The translations under genes were made by a program, and so were the position numbers. A stretch of 64,000 nucleotides of DNA from positions 27,600 through 91,599 of the IMG/VR virus record IMGVR_UViG_3300030060_004277. One strand, given 5' to 3'. This stretch comes from a virus. The stretch's first letter is position 1, and each line of letters opens with the position of its first letter. Below the pieces are notes generated by a model. That model did not search any database, had not been told where the DNA came from, and worked only from the letters and a program-made list of their open reading frames with translations. Of this stretch, positions 34,009 through 42,510 are shown piece after piece.

Positions 34009-34070
34009 CTCCATACCGTCCTGTTCTCATTGTCATCCTTTACGTGAGTTGTATTGTTGTTCATCTTCAT

Positions 34071-35576
34071 CTATGGCACCATCCATGATGGGACTTTGCG
34101 GTCCCCTCTGAACCAGTTGTCGAAACCCGGCATATAATCATCGAGGAGCATTACTGAGCCTTTGAACTCCTTCGACGCCCAATTCGCCAGTGCTATGCTG
34201 ACAGCCAAGTCGTCATGAGTACCCACACTCTCCAACTTGCCGTTCTTATGCATACCGAACCTGTTGAGTTCCTGCATGAGTTGGTCGGTGTACTTCCTGC
34301 TCCTCTCATCTCCGTATGGTAGTTTGACTTGTCCTTGTTCAAACGCAAGGAGAAGCGACATGAACAGTGACTCTTTCTTTGTGCGTGTGGTCATGAAGAC
34401 CCTGATTGGCATGTCAGAGGCTAGTTCCCTCATCTCCTGCTCCAGCATCCTCTGGAAGTTGTTGCCCTCGAGTTCTATCAGGTCAGGCTTGAATCTGTTG
34501 TTGAGCATTACCATCATTCGTTTTTGCGCCATCGAGGACATGCCCCTCTCGTGAACGACGTGGACTATCTCCTTGATATCGCTGTCAGGCTTTATCCTCA
34601 TGACGGTCATGGCTGTGAAGTCAGCGTTCTTGTCGGATGAGATAGCAGGGTCGTGTCCGATGAAATGCTGTCCGAAGACACCATCCGCTTCCCCTTCCTC
34701 GTTATAGAAGGTCTCGGCTCTGTCGAGCAAGACGAGGTTAGTGTCCTTGGCCTTCTCTAAGATGTCCATCGGGAACATACTCGCAACATCGTGAATCGGC
34801 TCGCATAGATACTCACGGCTGAATTGTATGGCAGGCATGGAGAGTCTCCTCTGATTCAGTGATTCTAAGTCCCATCTGCCGGGCCAGAGAGCCTCGCCCT
34901 TCTCATTGATAGCAGGGTAGGTCTCGACTCTGAAGGTCTCCTTCTGCTCCAGTTCCGCGTACAAGTCGTTGTAAGAGAACGGTGTGCCAACCATCATCAG
35001 TTTGCTGCTGTGGTGGAGAACCGGAAGTAAGACACCGTAGAACCAGTCCGCAGTCTTGGCCAACTCGGTGGATGTGGTTCCCCACAGTATATCGTCACAC
35101 ACGACGATGTCGGGGTGGAAACCACGGGTAGCACCGCCGACCGACTTGGCCATCAGACGAGAGCCGTTTGTGAAGTTGAAGTATGACTTGGCCCATCTGT
35201 CACCATCATCCTTGAGATGCCTCAGTATGGGTGTGCCCTCTATGAGGTTCCTGATGAATCGCATGTGCTCTAGCGTCTGCTCTAGGGAGTGTGAGAATAT
35301 CATGATGTGGGTGTTGGGCTTGAAAGCCGCAATCCAGAGGGCGTAGGACATGAAGAAGACGGACTTGCCGTGGTCACGAGACGCCTTGACGCAGTAGTAC
35401 TGGTGATTCGCAAGACCATCGTGCCATGATTTGTGATGGTCGTTGTACATGAACTCGAGCAACTCAGTGAAGAAGTACTCAAACGATTTTTTCGCCATCT
35501 CCCTGTCCATGTTGAGGATGAACTCTTCCATGTTCTCCTTATCGGAAATGATATCACGCTCCTGTGGACTGGTCAT
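34071..35576 (-). CDS. Terminase large subunit
   Basis: The product has 501 residues, normal for TerL, the motor that packages DNA through the portal and cuts it. The ATPase domain shows a Walker A variant ASRDHGKS at residues 65-72, Walker B IVVCDD at about 157-162 and a coupling motif VGTP near 197. The C-terminal RNase-H-like nuclease shows IGHDPA with Asp309, LIELEGN with Glu370, and THDDLAVSIALA with Asp454/455, all expected acidic metal ligands. The start ATG overlaps the upstream gene by 23 bases. The neighbourhood of portal and capsid genes agrees. Confidence 0.93.
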   Translation of the reverse strand: MTSPQERDIISDKENMEEFILNMDREMAKKSFEYFFTELLEFMYNDHHKSWHDGLANHQYYCVKASRDHGKSVFFMSYALWIAAFKPNTHIMIFSHSLEQTLEHMRFIRNLIEGTPILRHLKDDGDRWAKSYFNFTNGSRLMAKSVGGATRGFHPDIVVCDDILWGTTSTELAKTADWFYGVLLPVLHHSSKLMMVGTPFSYNDLYAELEQKETFRVETYPAINEKGEALWPGRWDLESLNQRRLSMPAIQFSREYLCEPIHDVASMFPMDILEKAKDTNLVLLDRAETFYNEEGEADGVFGQHFIGHDPAISSDKNADFTAMTVMRIKPDSDIKEIVHVVHERGMSSMAQKRMMVMLNNRFKPDLIELEGNNFQRMLEQEMRELASDMPIRVFMTTRTKKESLFMSLLLAFEQGQVKLPYGDERSRKYTDQLMQELNRFGMHKNGKLESVGTHDDLAVSIALANWASKEFKGSVMLLDDYMPGFDNWFRGDRKVPSWMVP

Positions 35577-36315
35577 TCATCTTGTCCCTTAGTTCCTCAT
35601 TGAGTTTTCTCTGCTCTTCCTCTTTCATCTCTTTCTGTTTCTCTCGCTGTTCTTCCTGCTTCTCCTCTAGTTCCTTTGCTTGTTTTGCAGGGTCGGGAAG
35701 GACATTCTGCAAAGCACCCGCCATATCCTCACTGGCCTTGGGTTGAGGGGTGAACTCACCAAGGCTGCTTTGTCTGGTGTTGTCCGCAGTCATGGGAGGC
35801 GCTGGAGTAGGCGATGCTATGGTCTGTCCTCCCTCCACTCGGGCTGGGAAGAATTCATCCATTGTCGCCTGCCTAGTGCCTTGTGGCGAGCCGAGGTCTC
35901 TGAATGCTCTTTGAGCACCATACTGCGCACCGAATCTGGTTGCCAATGGCCTCAGGAATTGCTGCGCACCATATGCGCTAGATGCCATACCAGCGAGACT
36001 GGGTGCTTGCCCTTGCAAGGAGGCATCGTAGATTGTTTTACCAGCAGAGCCTAGTATTGAGGCGATGAGAGCAGCCCGATTGGCTCTTGATGCCGCTGTT
36101 GTTGCACCTTGTTGGACTGCTTGTTGTGTCTGTTGTGGTAACTGTCTGTCGCCAAGCACACCCATGGCTGCCTGCATACCAGCCTCCTGTGGTGCTATCG
36201 GCTTTTCAGGGGATATGAGTAGACCACCCTGCGGTCCGCCAACAACCGCTTGGGTCTGTAAGGTGTTAGGGATGAAACTTTCATCTTGCTTTCTAAGAAC
36301 GTATACTCTACTCAC
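35554..36315 (-). CDS. Disordered virion-module protein with PIP-box-like peptides
   Basis: The product has 253 residues, starting at GTG 36315. The first 140 residues are Gln/Ala/Gly-rich with a helical Ala-rich core. Residues 149-156 read QATMDEFF, which matches the archaeal/eukaryal PCNA-binding PIP box (Q-x-x-hydrophobic-x-x-F-F). A second related peptide, TRQSSLGEFTP, follows at about 180-190. The C-terminal 60 residues are a Glu/Lys/Gln coiled coil. It overlaps the start of terminase by 23 bases. Binding to a host sliding clamp is only suggested by motif match; the protein may also be a head component. Confidence 0.6.
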   Translation of the reverse strand: MSRVYVLRKQDESFIPNTLQTQAVVGGPQGGLLISPEKPIAPQEAGMQAAMGVLGDRQLPQQTQQAVQQGATTAASRANRAALIASILGSAGKTIYDASLQGQAPSLAGMASSAYGAQQFLRPLATRFGAQYGAQRAFRDLGSPQGTRQATMDEFFPARVEGGQTIASPTPAPPMTADNTRQSSLGEFTPQPKASEDMAGALQNVLPDPAKQAKELEEKQEEQREKQKEMKEEEQRKLNEELRDKMNDQSTGA

Positions 36316-38607
36316 TTACTCGCCTCCAAATGCTGTCTTGACGACCTTGACGACCTTGTCGCTGTATCCGTACTTCTTGCTGATTCTGGTCCAGTCCCCC
36401 TTCGTGAAGACTATCGTGCGAACGTCGATTGGTGCTATGTCCATCTTGTGTGCCATCGTGGATATGTCAGAATTGGACTCCACGCTCATCTTTCTCTTCG
36501 GCAGGAACTTGAGGACGTCCGTGTCCTTCTTGGCATCCTCTATCTGCATCTGCTCGACGGCTTTCATCAGCCTGTCTTTCGCCACCTCTGGGCTGTCTGC
36601 TGACTTCATGTAGTCAGTGAGGAAGGTCTGGTACGGGTCGGAGATTGTCTGCTGGAACTGCTGCAACTGCTGTGGGCTGATTTGCGCTCCGGGTCTGATG
36701 CTACCGACGTCCCTCATGGTCTGCTCGACCTGCGCGGGGCTGGCTTGCGCAAAAGCCTGTCTCCTCTGTTGGAATGGTGTGAGCCTCGGGTCTACTGGGG
36801 TGGGTGATGCGACCGCCATTGGTGGTTGCGAGACAGGTGGTGGACCCCTCGGGGTTGCAGCCGGTGGGGGTCCTTGAGGTGCTCCTGCTACTGTTGGGGA
36901 TGTCTGGACCGGTTGTGCCGTAGCAGCAGGGGCTGCTCTCGATACCGAGCGGATGTGGTCAGGCACACCCATCAGGCTCTGGTCCGCCATGAAGCCGCCG
37001 ACGAGTTGGTTCGACACGACTGGCGCTAGATTGTCTATCTCCTCCTGTGATGGGTTTGCCCTCCTCGGTGTATGGCCTCTGGATATGGAGTTCATGTGAG
37101 CGAGGTACTCTATCACCCTCCTGACACTATCCACGTCACCCATCGCTTCTTCTGATGTGTTAAGTGAAAGATTAGCCTGCTCTATCTCCTCAGGCGAGAG
37201 AGCATCGTACCTGAAATTGGAATTAGCATCCGTCTCCTTGCCGACCTCTCTGGTTCCGGACATGAGCATCTTAGCCTTGATTCTAGCCGCTTGCTTCTGC
37301 GTACCTAGAGTCCTCTTTCGCCCAGTGCGCTCGTCGACAGTGCCATACACAGGTGCCCCATATCCTACGTTTTGCAGGAAGTCCTCTATCTTCTTGTCCG
37401 CCTGCTCGCCGTACCTATCCGCATAGACATCGTGAATCTGCTGGGTTATGTTTCCTTTGCGATTGGTTCTTCCGAACAACGCATGGAATGCTGGGTACTT
37501 TGCGAGTTCACCGAACAGTTCCATTCTCTCCTTGTCGTTGGAGAGGCGATATGCCAAAGGTACGCCTTTGTACTCCTCCTTGAGGTCAGTCAGTTTCATG
37601 CTCTGCTTGATTTCAGTGCCGAACTTGCTGGTATCGAGACCGAGTACGTGCTTGATGTGGTCGTTGGCTGATGAGACTATGCCTGCGCTTCCGGCTGAAC
37701 GAGTCCTTGGTAGGAAGTAGGTGTCTGGTAGATGATGTAGGATGTCCCAAGAGTACAGGTCTTTGAATGCCTTTTCATTGATTCCCATCGCATCAAAGTT
37801 CTGCGTGGATGACTGAGGCAGCCTGTCACTCCCTTGTAGATGACCAGATGGAATGTGATAAGCGCCTGACATCATGGAGTTGTCCTGCGGATTCAGGATG
37901 AAGTGCAGGTTCTCAGGCCTGATGTACGGCTTGCCAACGAAACTGAAGTCCTGTCTCGGGTTCTCGAAGCCAGCCTCCTTCATCGCCTCTTCCAACTGGT
38001 TGTGGAAGGGTATGGAGTATGACTCTAGGAATGTGCCGTATTTGTGATTCTGGCCGTGGCTGTTGGTCGTGGTGGTGATGAGCCTTCCCTCTGGTCCGTA
38101 GTTGCCCCTGTTCATGACGTCTCTCTGGTACGGACCGACGACGAGTTTTCTCCACATCATGCTGTCAGCGTCCGGTAGGTGGTTCTTCTCATCCGGATGT
38201 GCGGTGTTGTATCTGTCTATGGCACTCTGAACTATCTGCTTGGGGTCACCCCGCATTCCGTTTCTGACCATCGCCTCTCCGATTCTCCGGATGACACCGT
38301 CGACACCGTGAAGATGCTCACCGCCAGATTCGTCCTTGTAGACTATCTCACCGTGATTTCCTCTGACGAAACCGCCCGGAATCACCTTTCCGACACCGGG
38401 TATCCCAGTCTCCTGCTCACCGTGCGCACCCGTATGGGCGAATGCTGGCACGTCTGGTTGGTTCGGGTCGTCATTGTGAGCATCAGCAGGTGGGTATCTC
38501 TGGATGTGGTAACCACCACCGAAGAGGGCGAAGTTGCCGTCTCCCTTGATGAGCAGGTCACCCATCTTCCTGATTACGTAGGACTTTCGGATGACTCCTA
38601 CTCTCAA
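36316..38607 (-). CDS. Large virion-module protein, unknown, with C-terminal HTH-like end
   Basis: The product has 763 residues. The TTG start at 38607 is supported by GGGGAGG nine bases upstream; an ATG 14 codons later is an alternative. Residues 1-500 look globular but match no family I know. Residues about 560-640 are Pro/Ala/Gln-rich, giving a flexible linker. The end (DVRTIVFTKGDWTRISKKYGYSDKVVKVVK) resembles a helix-turn-helix. It lies two genes upstream of large terminase, so an internal head protein, ejection protein or packaging cofactor is plausible. Confidence 0.55.
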   Translation of the reverse strand: MRVGVIRKSYVIRKMGDLLIKGDGNFALFGGGYHIQRYPPADAHNDDPNQPDVPAFAHTGAHGEQETGIPGVGKVIPGGFVRGNHGEIVYKDESGGEHLHGVDGVIRRIGEAMVRNGMRGDPKQIVQSAIDRYNTAHPDEKNHLPDADSMMWRKLVVGPYQRDVMNRGNYGPEGRLITTTTNSHGQNHKYGTFLESYSIPFHNQLEEAMKEAGFENPRQDFSFVGKPYIRPENLHFILNPQDNSMMSGAYHIPSGHLQGSDRLPQSSTQNFDAMGINEKAFKDLYSWDILHHLPDTYFLPRTRSAGSAGIVSSANDHIKHVLGLDTSKFGTEIKQSMKLTDLKEEYKGVPLAYRLSNDKERMELFGELAKYPAFHALFGRTNRKGNITQQIHDVYADRYGEQADKKIEDFLQNVGYGAPVYGTVDERTGRKRTLGTQKQAARIKAKMLMSGTREVGKETDANSNFRYDALSPEEIEQANLSLNTSEEAMGDVDSVRRVIEYLAHMNSISRGHTPRRANPSQEEIDNLAPVVSNQLVGGFMADQSLMGVPDHIRSVSRAAPAATAQPVQTSPTVAGAPQGPPPAATPRGPPPVSQPPMAVASPTPVDPRLTPFQQRRQAFAQASPAQVEQTMRDVGSIRPGAQISPQQLQQFQQTISDPYQTFLTDYMKSADSPEVAKDRLMKAVEQMQIEDAKKDTDVLKFLPKRKMSVESNSDISTMAHKMDIAPIDVRTIVFTKGDWTRISKKYGYSDKVVKVVKTAFGGE

Positions 38608-40460
38608 GGCGTTCGTCCTCCCCTACTGGTGTAAACTCCAATGGGGTCCATGCCGAACGTGCGCGGTTCGTTGTTCGCGTCTTCGGTAGCACCCTCTGGT
38701 CGAGTGGTCTGCTTTGGACCATTCTCTGGGTTCTTTGGAAGATTCGAGCCAGCGCCTGCTGTGTCTTTAGTGCCCATTCCCTTCTTCTTGCTCTCCTTCT
38801 GCCTGATTGCTCTCTTAGTATCAGCGAGGAGTTGCCTGAGTTCTATGATATCGTATCGAGTAAGTTTCTTCTGTATCTCGCTACCCTCACCTATGGGTCC
38901 GGTCATCACGCCTTGGACCGATGAAGATGGTAGCCTGCCGGGTCTCATCATGGGTGGTGCGGCCATCTGCTGTACACCGACACCTGCTGTTGGCATCGGC
39001 GCGGGCGGGGCACCCGGCATGGGTGGTGGAGTTGGCATTGTTGGTCTCGGTGGCATGGTGGGAGGCATTATCGGTGGTATCCTGTGTGGCTTGAGAGCAG
39101 GTCTTCTAGGTCTTTGCACACCTTGTAGTCTACCCCCACCAGTCGGACCGGCAGTATATGAGCGAGTACCGAACCTTGCTGGAGTCGATGCCACTGTTCT
39201 GACACCACCTAGTCTCTTTCTGCTCTCCTGCTGACCCATGTATTGCCTGTACTTCTGAGGGTCCTTCGACGTGGGCTGCTTGGTCTGCACACCACGGTGT
39301 GACATTTCGACTGCTAGGTGAGAGCGACCAAGACCTGTCTTCTGGCCGCTCTTTATTCCCCTGCTTCTCGCTTTTGCCCTTCTGGAAGTGGCGGATGCTG
39401 GATTGACGCCACCGGGTGGCATCTTGAATTGACCAGTCGAAGGACGGAATTTTTTGCCTCTTTCCTTCTTCTCCTTCTTCTCCTTGCTCTTGTCGCTTTT
39501 ATCCTTTTTAGGTTCGGGGTTTTTGTCTGGCACGAAGCCTTGAGCCTCTTCCTTGAGTATCTGGAATGCGATTTTCATCGACTCTCCGGTTTGAACTCTG
39601 TTGCCTTGCATAGTCAGGTACTTTTCTCGCTCCTCCGGTGGTATGTCGATTGAGCCGGGTTTGTCCATTGTGGGATGTATGTTCTGCTCCATATCGCGTA
39701 TCTGACTCATGATTCTCTCACGCTGCTCATCGGATACTTTTCTCTTGTCGGGTAATTCAGGTGGCATGTTTGGACTCATGTCCATCCTAGTGTCTCCGGG
39801 TATCATCGGCTTTCCATACGGCATGGTCGGGTCACCGATGACTGGCTCTTCCGGGGCTACCGGTAGGTCATTAGGGTTGAATGGTACTGGTTTTGCTTGC
39901 TGTTGCTCCGTAGTGGCACTGATGTTCCGTGGCTTTGGTGCTGGTCTCTGCTGCCTGACCTTGCCGAATCTCATTGTTCTAGGAGGCGCTCTGCTGCTTT
40001 TTCCCCCACCGCCTCTTCTTGGGGCTGCTTTGAGAATATCAGACCAAGCCTCTTCCATCGGCTCTCCCATGGCAACCATCTCCCCACCAGCGGCACCGGG
40101 ACCTCTGGCTTGGTTCGCTAGACTCGTTAGGAAGCCGAGATTGCCGGGTGGACCGGTCTGTGCGGATATCTCTCGCTCTTGGTCTCTCTTGTCGGCATCA
40201 TCCTCGCCTTCCTCCTCCTCATCCTTGAAACCCTCTAGGTCGCTTGCTCTGACCTTGATGTGCTTGACTTTGCTCATGAGACGCCTTCGGGCTCTGTCCT
40301 TCTCCCTCTTTTTATCCATCTTGGCATCTTTGTTCTTGCCATCCTCAGCACCGTGGCGGTCCTCCTCGTTGTTGTTGACGTACATGTGCGAGGATTCGCT
40401 TCGTGGATTGTAGATTCTGGTATCGCTACCAGTGCCCATGCCGCCTGTTCCCTGTGGCAT
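38604..40460 (-). CDS. Highly charged, proline-rich disordered protein with two A-W/F-L-K peptides
   Basis: ATG 40460 overlaps the previous stop (TGATG). The product has 618 residues and looks largely disordered: Lys/Arg/Glu-rich blocks near residues 40-90 and 290-320, and Pro/Met/Gly-rich stretches near 440-520. Two embedded peptides, EPMEEAWSDILKA and ESMKIAFQILKEEA, match the recurring peptide class described in the findings. A short helical hairpin near residues 540-570 (YDIIELRQLLADTKRAIRQ) may be a folded element. It could be an internal head protein, tether or multivalent assembly hub. No family recognised. Confidence 0.6.
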   Translation of the reverse strand: MPQGTGGMGTGSDTRIYNPRSESSHMYVNNNEEDRHGAEDGKNKDAKMDKKREKDRARRRLMSKVKHIKVRASDLEGFKDEEEEGEDDADKRDQEREISAQTGPPGNLGFLTSLANQARGPGAAGGEMVAMGEPMEEAWSDILKAAPRRGGGGKSSRAPPRTMRFGKVRQQRPAPKPRNISATTEQQQAKPVPFNPNDLPVAPEEPVIGDPTMPYGKPMIPGDTRMDMSPNMPPELPDKRKVSDEQRERIMSQIRDMEQNIHPTMDKPGSIDIPPEEREKYLTMQGNRVQTGESMKIAFQILKEEAQGFVPDKNPEPKKDKSDKSKEKKEKKERGKKFRPSTGQFKMPPGGVNPASATSRRAKARSRGIKSGQKTGLGRSHLAVEMSHRGVQTKQPTSKDPQKYRQYMGQQESRKRLGGVRTVASTPARFGTRSYTAGPTGGGRLQGVQRPRRPALKPHRIPPIMPPTMPPRPTMPTPPPMPGAPPAPMPTAGVGVQQMAAPPMMRPGRLPSSSVQGVMTGPIGEGSEIQKKLTRYDIIELRQLLADTKRAIRQKESKKKGMGTKDTAGAGSNLPKNPENGPKQTTRPEGATEDANNEPRTFGMDPIGVYTSRGGRTP

Positions 40461-40861
40461 CAAGCATCAACTCCAGCGTATTTCAAGCAGTAATCGAAGG
40501 TCTTGTGCCCTAGTCTCATGTAGAAGTCAGCGGCGACTGACTCGTTGATTATGCAACTAGCCATATCCTCGCACAGGTCTCTGAACTTAGTTGCTGATTC
40601 CTTGATTTCCTGCCTGAGAGGGAGTATCTCGCTTGGCTCATCTGTCTCAGACATCCTGTCGAGAGCCGCAAGCACATCAGTGAGACACATCATAGTGATG
40701 TGCTCATGATTCCTATTGGCATAGAACTTGAACCTTTTACACACGATGACGCAGTATTCCATGAAGAGAGGGAGTTCATCATACACGTCGATGTTATCAG
40801 TTTGAAGTAAACGAAAACCCGGATGGGAGACCTGCATGAGGTCTATGGTTCTGACCATCAT
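40460..40861 (-). CDS. Small helical protein, unknown
   Basis: I start it at ATG 40861 because ATGATG there overlaps the upstream TGA. The product has 133 residues and is all-helical by composition (MVRTIDLMQVSHPGFRLL, LPLRQEIKESATKFRDLCEDMASC). Five cysteines are scattered without zinc-finger spacing. It lies immediately downstream of the zinc-HTH protein and is probably co-translated with it. No family recognised; partnership with the zinc-HTH protein is suggested by overlap only. Confidence 0.55.
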   Translation of the reverse strand: MMVRTIDLMQVSHPGFRLLQTDNIDVYDELPLFMEYCVIVCKRFKFYANRNHEHITMMCLTDVLAALDRMSETDEPSEILPLRQEIKESATKFRDLCEDMASCIINESVAADFYMRLGHKTFDYCLKYAGVDA

Positions 40862-41577
40862 TGCTTCATACCCTCCACTTGCTCCTGCAATTGCGCTTTG
40901 ATTCTCTTCCAACTCTCCGGACTCTCCTTTGCTAGTTCCACTTTAAGGATATTAATTGTGTTATTGACCTGAGCACCCTCACTGGTGGTACCCCATGTGG
41001 TCTGTAGCCTGACTAGGTCTTTCAATGACTCTCTCACTTCCTTGTGTAGTGAGACTGCGTTTCTGATGAAACCCTCCTCGTGCACGGATGACTCGCTCAT
41101 GAGTTCGTCAAATTTCGAGTTCAGCCTTTCGAGATTGCTTCTCATGACGTTTGCTTCTTGTCCTACTGTGATTGCTACCTCAGTCGCTGCTGATTTCTGC
41201 ACTAGGGGCTGGAAGTGGAACTTCATGTGGTGGTGAACTGACTCCTCTTTGATGCCTAGTTCCTCTGCGATTAGTTCTGATTCCGCTCCATTGGAGAAGA
41301 ATCTGTGCTCGAAAGAGGCACGATTGGTATGAGTGCACAGGACACATGATGGATTAGACGCCATGTGATACTGACCCATGTGATTTCTGAAGTGCCGGTC
41401 TGCTGTATTGGCTCTCCAACCCATCTCCTTGTCTATCCTCATGCAGGTTGTTTCACCGTTCTTGAGAGATTCCTCTAACTCATCTCTCTGCTCGCTTGTG
41501 CAGAAGGGACACGACCGTTTTACGACTGGCTTGCGCTCAACCACGATGGTGCCGTATAGGGAGGCGGCAATTAACAT
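40858..41577 (-). CDS. Tandem zinc-HTH protein, small-terminase candidate
   Basis: The product has 239 residues. It contains two consecutive repeats of the same layout: CPFC ... DKEMGWRANTADRHFRNH, then CVLC ... EELGIKEESVHHHMKFHF. Each has a CxxC pair, a stretch with helix-turn-helix spacing and a closing His-x3-His. This predicts two zinc-stabilised HTH units. The remaining 130 residues form a long coiled coil (LERLNSKFDELMSES..., then NILKVELAKESPESW). N-terminal HTH plus coiled coil is the usual design of small terminases, and no other small terminase is obvious. It could instead be a late regulator. The gene is six kilobases upstream of large terminase, in the same transcription direction. 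Confidence 0.65.
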   Translation of the reverse strand: MLIAASLYGTIVVERKPVVKRSCPFCTSEQRDELEESLKNGETTCMRIDKEMGWRANTADRHFRNHMGQYHMASNPSCVLCTHTNRASFEHRFFSNGAESELIAEELGIKEESVHHHMKFHFQPLVQKSAATEVAITVGQEANVMRSNLERLNSKFDELMSESSVHEEGFIRNAVSLHKEVRESLKDLVRLQTTWGTTSEGAQVNNTINILKVELAKESPESWKRIKAQLQEQVEGMKQ

Positions 41578-41584
41578 TGCCTAA

Positions 41585-41836
41585 TTAGAACCGCGTAATC
41601 CTATGGTATACTGACGTCAAGAGAAAAAGAGAGAGAAATACCCCTACTACCATCATGGTCATCTCCGACTGGTTGATTTCATTTGCCTTGAACAGGAGTA
41701 TGCCGACGAATATCACTATGGCGCTGATGAGTTGAACCATCACCATATCGACTATGACGCTTCTCTTGGGAGCGAGCATCTGCATCGACATGTCTGCGAA
41801 CTGCCTTGGTATTGGTATCGCACCGCCGTTCATCAT
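41585..41836 (-). CDS. Small two-helix membrane protein
   Basis: The product has 83 residues with two clear transmembrane helices: VMVQLISAIVIFVGILLF and MTMMVVGVFLSLFLLTSVY, joined by a short polar loop (KANEINQSE). Its start ATG overlaps the stop of the gene upstream. It is one of several membrane proteins clustered around the GTPase gene. A holin-like function is possible on size, but location among virion-type genes also allows a virion membrane protein. No family recognised. Confidence 0.65.
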   Translation of the reverse strand: MMNGGAIPIPRQFADMSMQMLAPKRSVIVDMVMVQLISAIVIFVGILLFKANEINQSEMTMMVVGVFLSLFLLTSVYHRITRF

Positions 41837-42510
41837 TATGCCCTACCTCCGAACATTAGGTTCCTCATGAACGAGCCACCCGCCTCAGCAGCGCCTTGCA
41901 TCATACCGGGGTCAGCCATAGCAGTTTGAAGTGCCCCTTGCAACATGCTTGACTCGGCTCTCTGCATAGTCTGCATCCTTAGTGTGTCAGCGTTGCTGAC
42001 TGCACCATTGACGTCATTCTGTAGACCGCTCATCTGAGCCATGATATTCTCAGGACTCATGGTCTGGAGTTGGGTTGGTAGCGATGTTGGGTCCAGTTTG
42101 AAGACGCCTAGTTCATCATCGAAGTTGAAGGATGCCTCTTTCAAGACGTTCAGGATTGAGAAGGTCATCATCTGTCCGAGTATATCTAAAACCAGATTGA
42201 AAGTGTTGCTCTGGACGAACCTCTCCACTGGCAACTGTGTGTTGAGCATGGTAACTAGAATCTCAGTCTCACTGGGTGGCATCATGCCATTCTGTGCGTA
42301 TTGCGGGTCCATACCAGTAGCACTACCTAGGAACGCTGACATTAGATTGGGTTGCTGTTGTTGCGCGTACCAGTTGTTTGCTGGTGCTGAGTATCCATTA
42401 CCCATCATGGAATTACCCATACTAGCACCCATACCCATCGGGGCACCGGTCATTGATAGATTGAGGGCATTACCACCAGTTGATGGCTGTTGATTACCAT
42501 AGCCCATCAT
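41836..42510 (-). CDS. Met/Asn/Gln-rich protein, unknown
   Basis: The product has 224 residues. The first 75 residues are low-complexity (Met, Gly, Asn, Gln, Ala). Residues about 80-140 look globular (ETEILVTMLNTQLPVERFV...LDILGQMMTFSILNVLKEASF). The rest is helical with Met/Gln repeats and ends in FMRNLMFGG. It overlaps the following membrane-protein gene by one base. No family recognised; likely part of the same complex as its neighbours. Confidence 0.5.
   Translation of the reverse strand: MMGYGNQQPSTGGNALNLSMTGAPMGMGASMGNSMMGNGYSAPANNWYAQQQQPNLMSAFLGSATGMDPQYAQNGMMPPSETEILVTMLNTQLPVERFVQSNTFNLVLDILGQMMTFSILNVLKEASFNFDDELGVFKLDPTSLPTQLQTMSPENIMAQMSGLQNDVNGAVSNADTLRMQTMQRAESSMLQGALQTAMADPGMMQGAAEAGGSFMRNLMFGGRA

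Noticed and set aside
34005-34070. 21-codon frame between terminase and LAGLIDADG genes
   Set aside because: Too short and only supported by an ATGA overlap; recorded as a possible leader and not listed as a gene.
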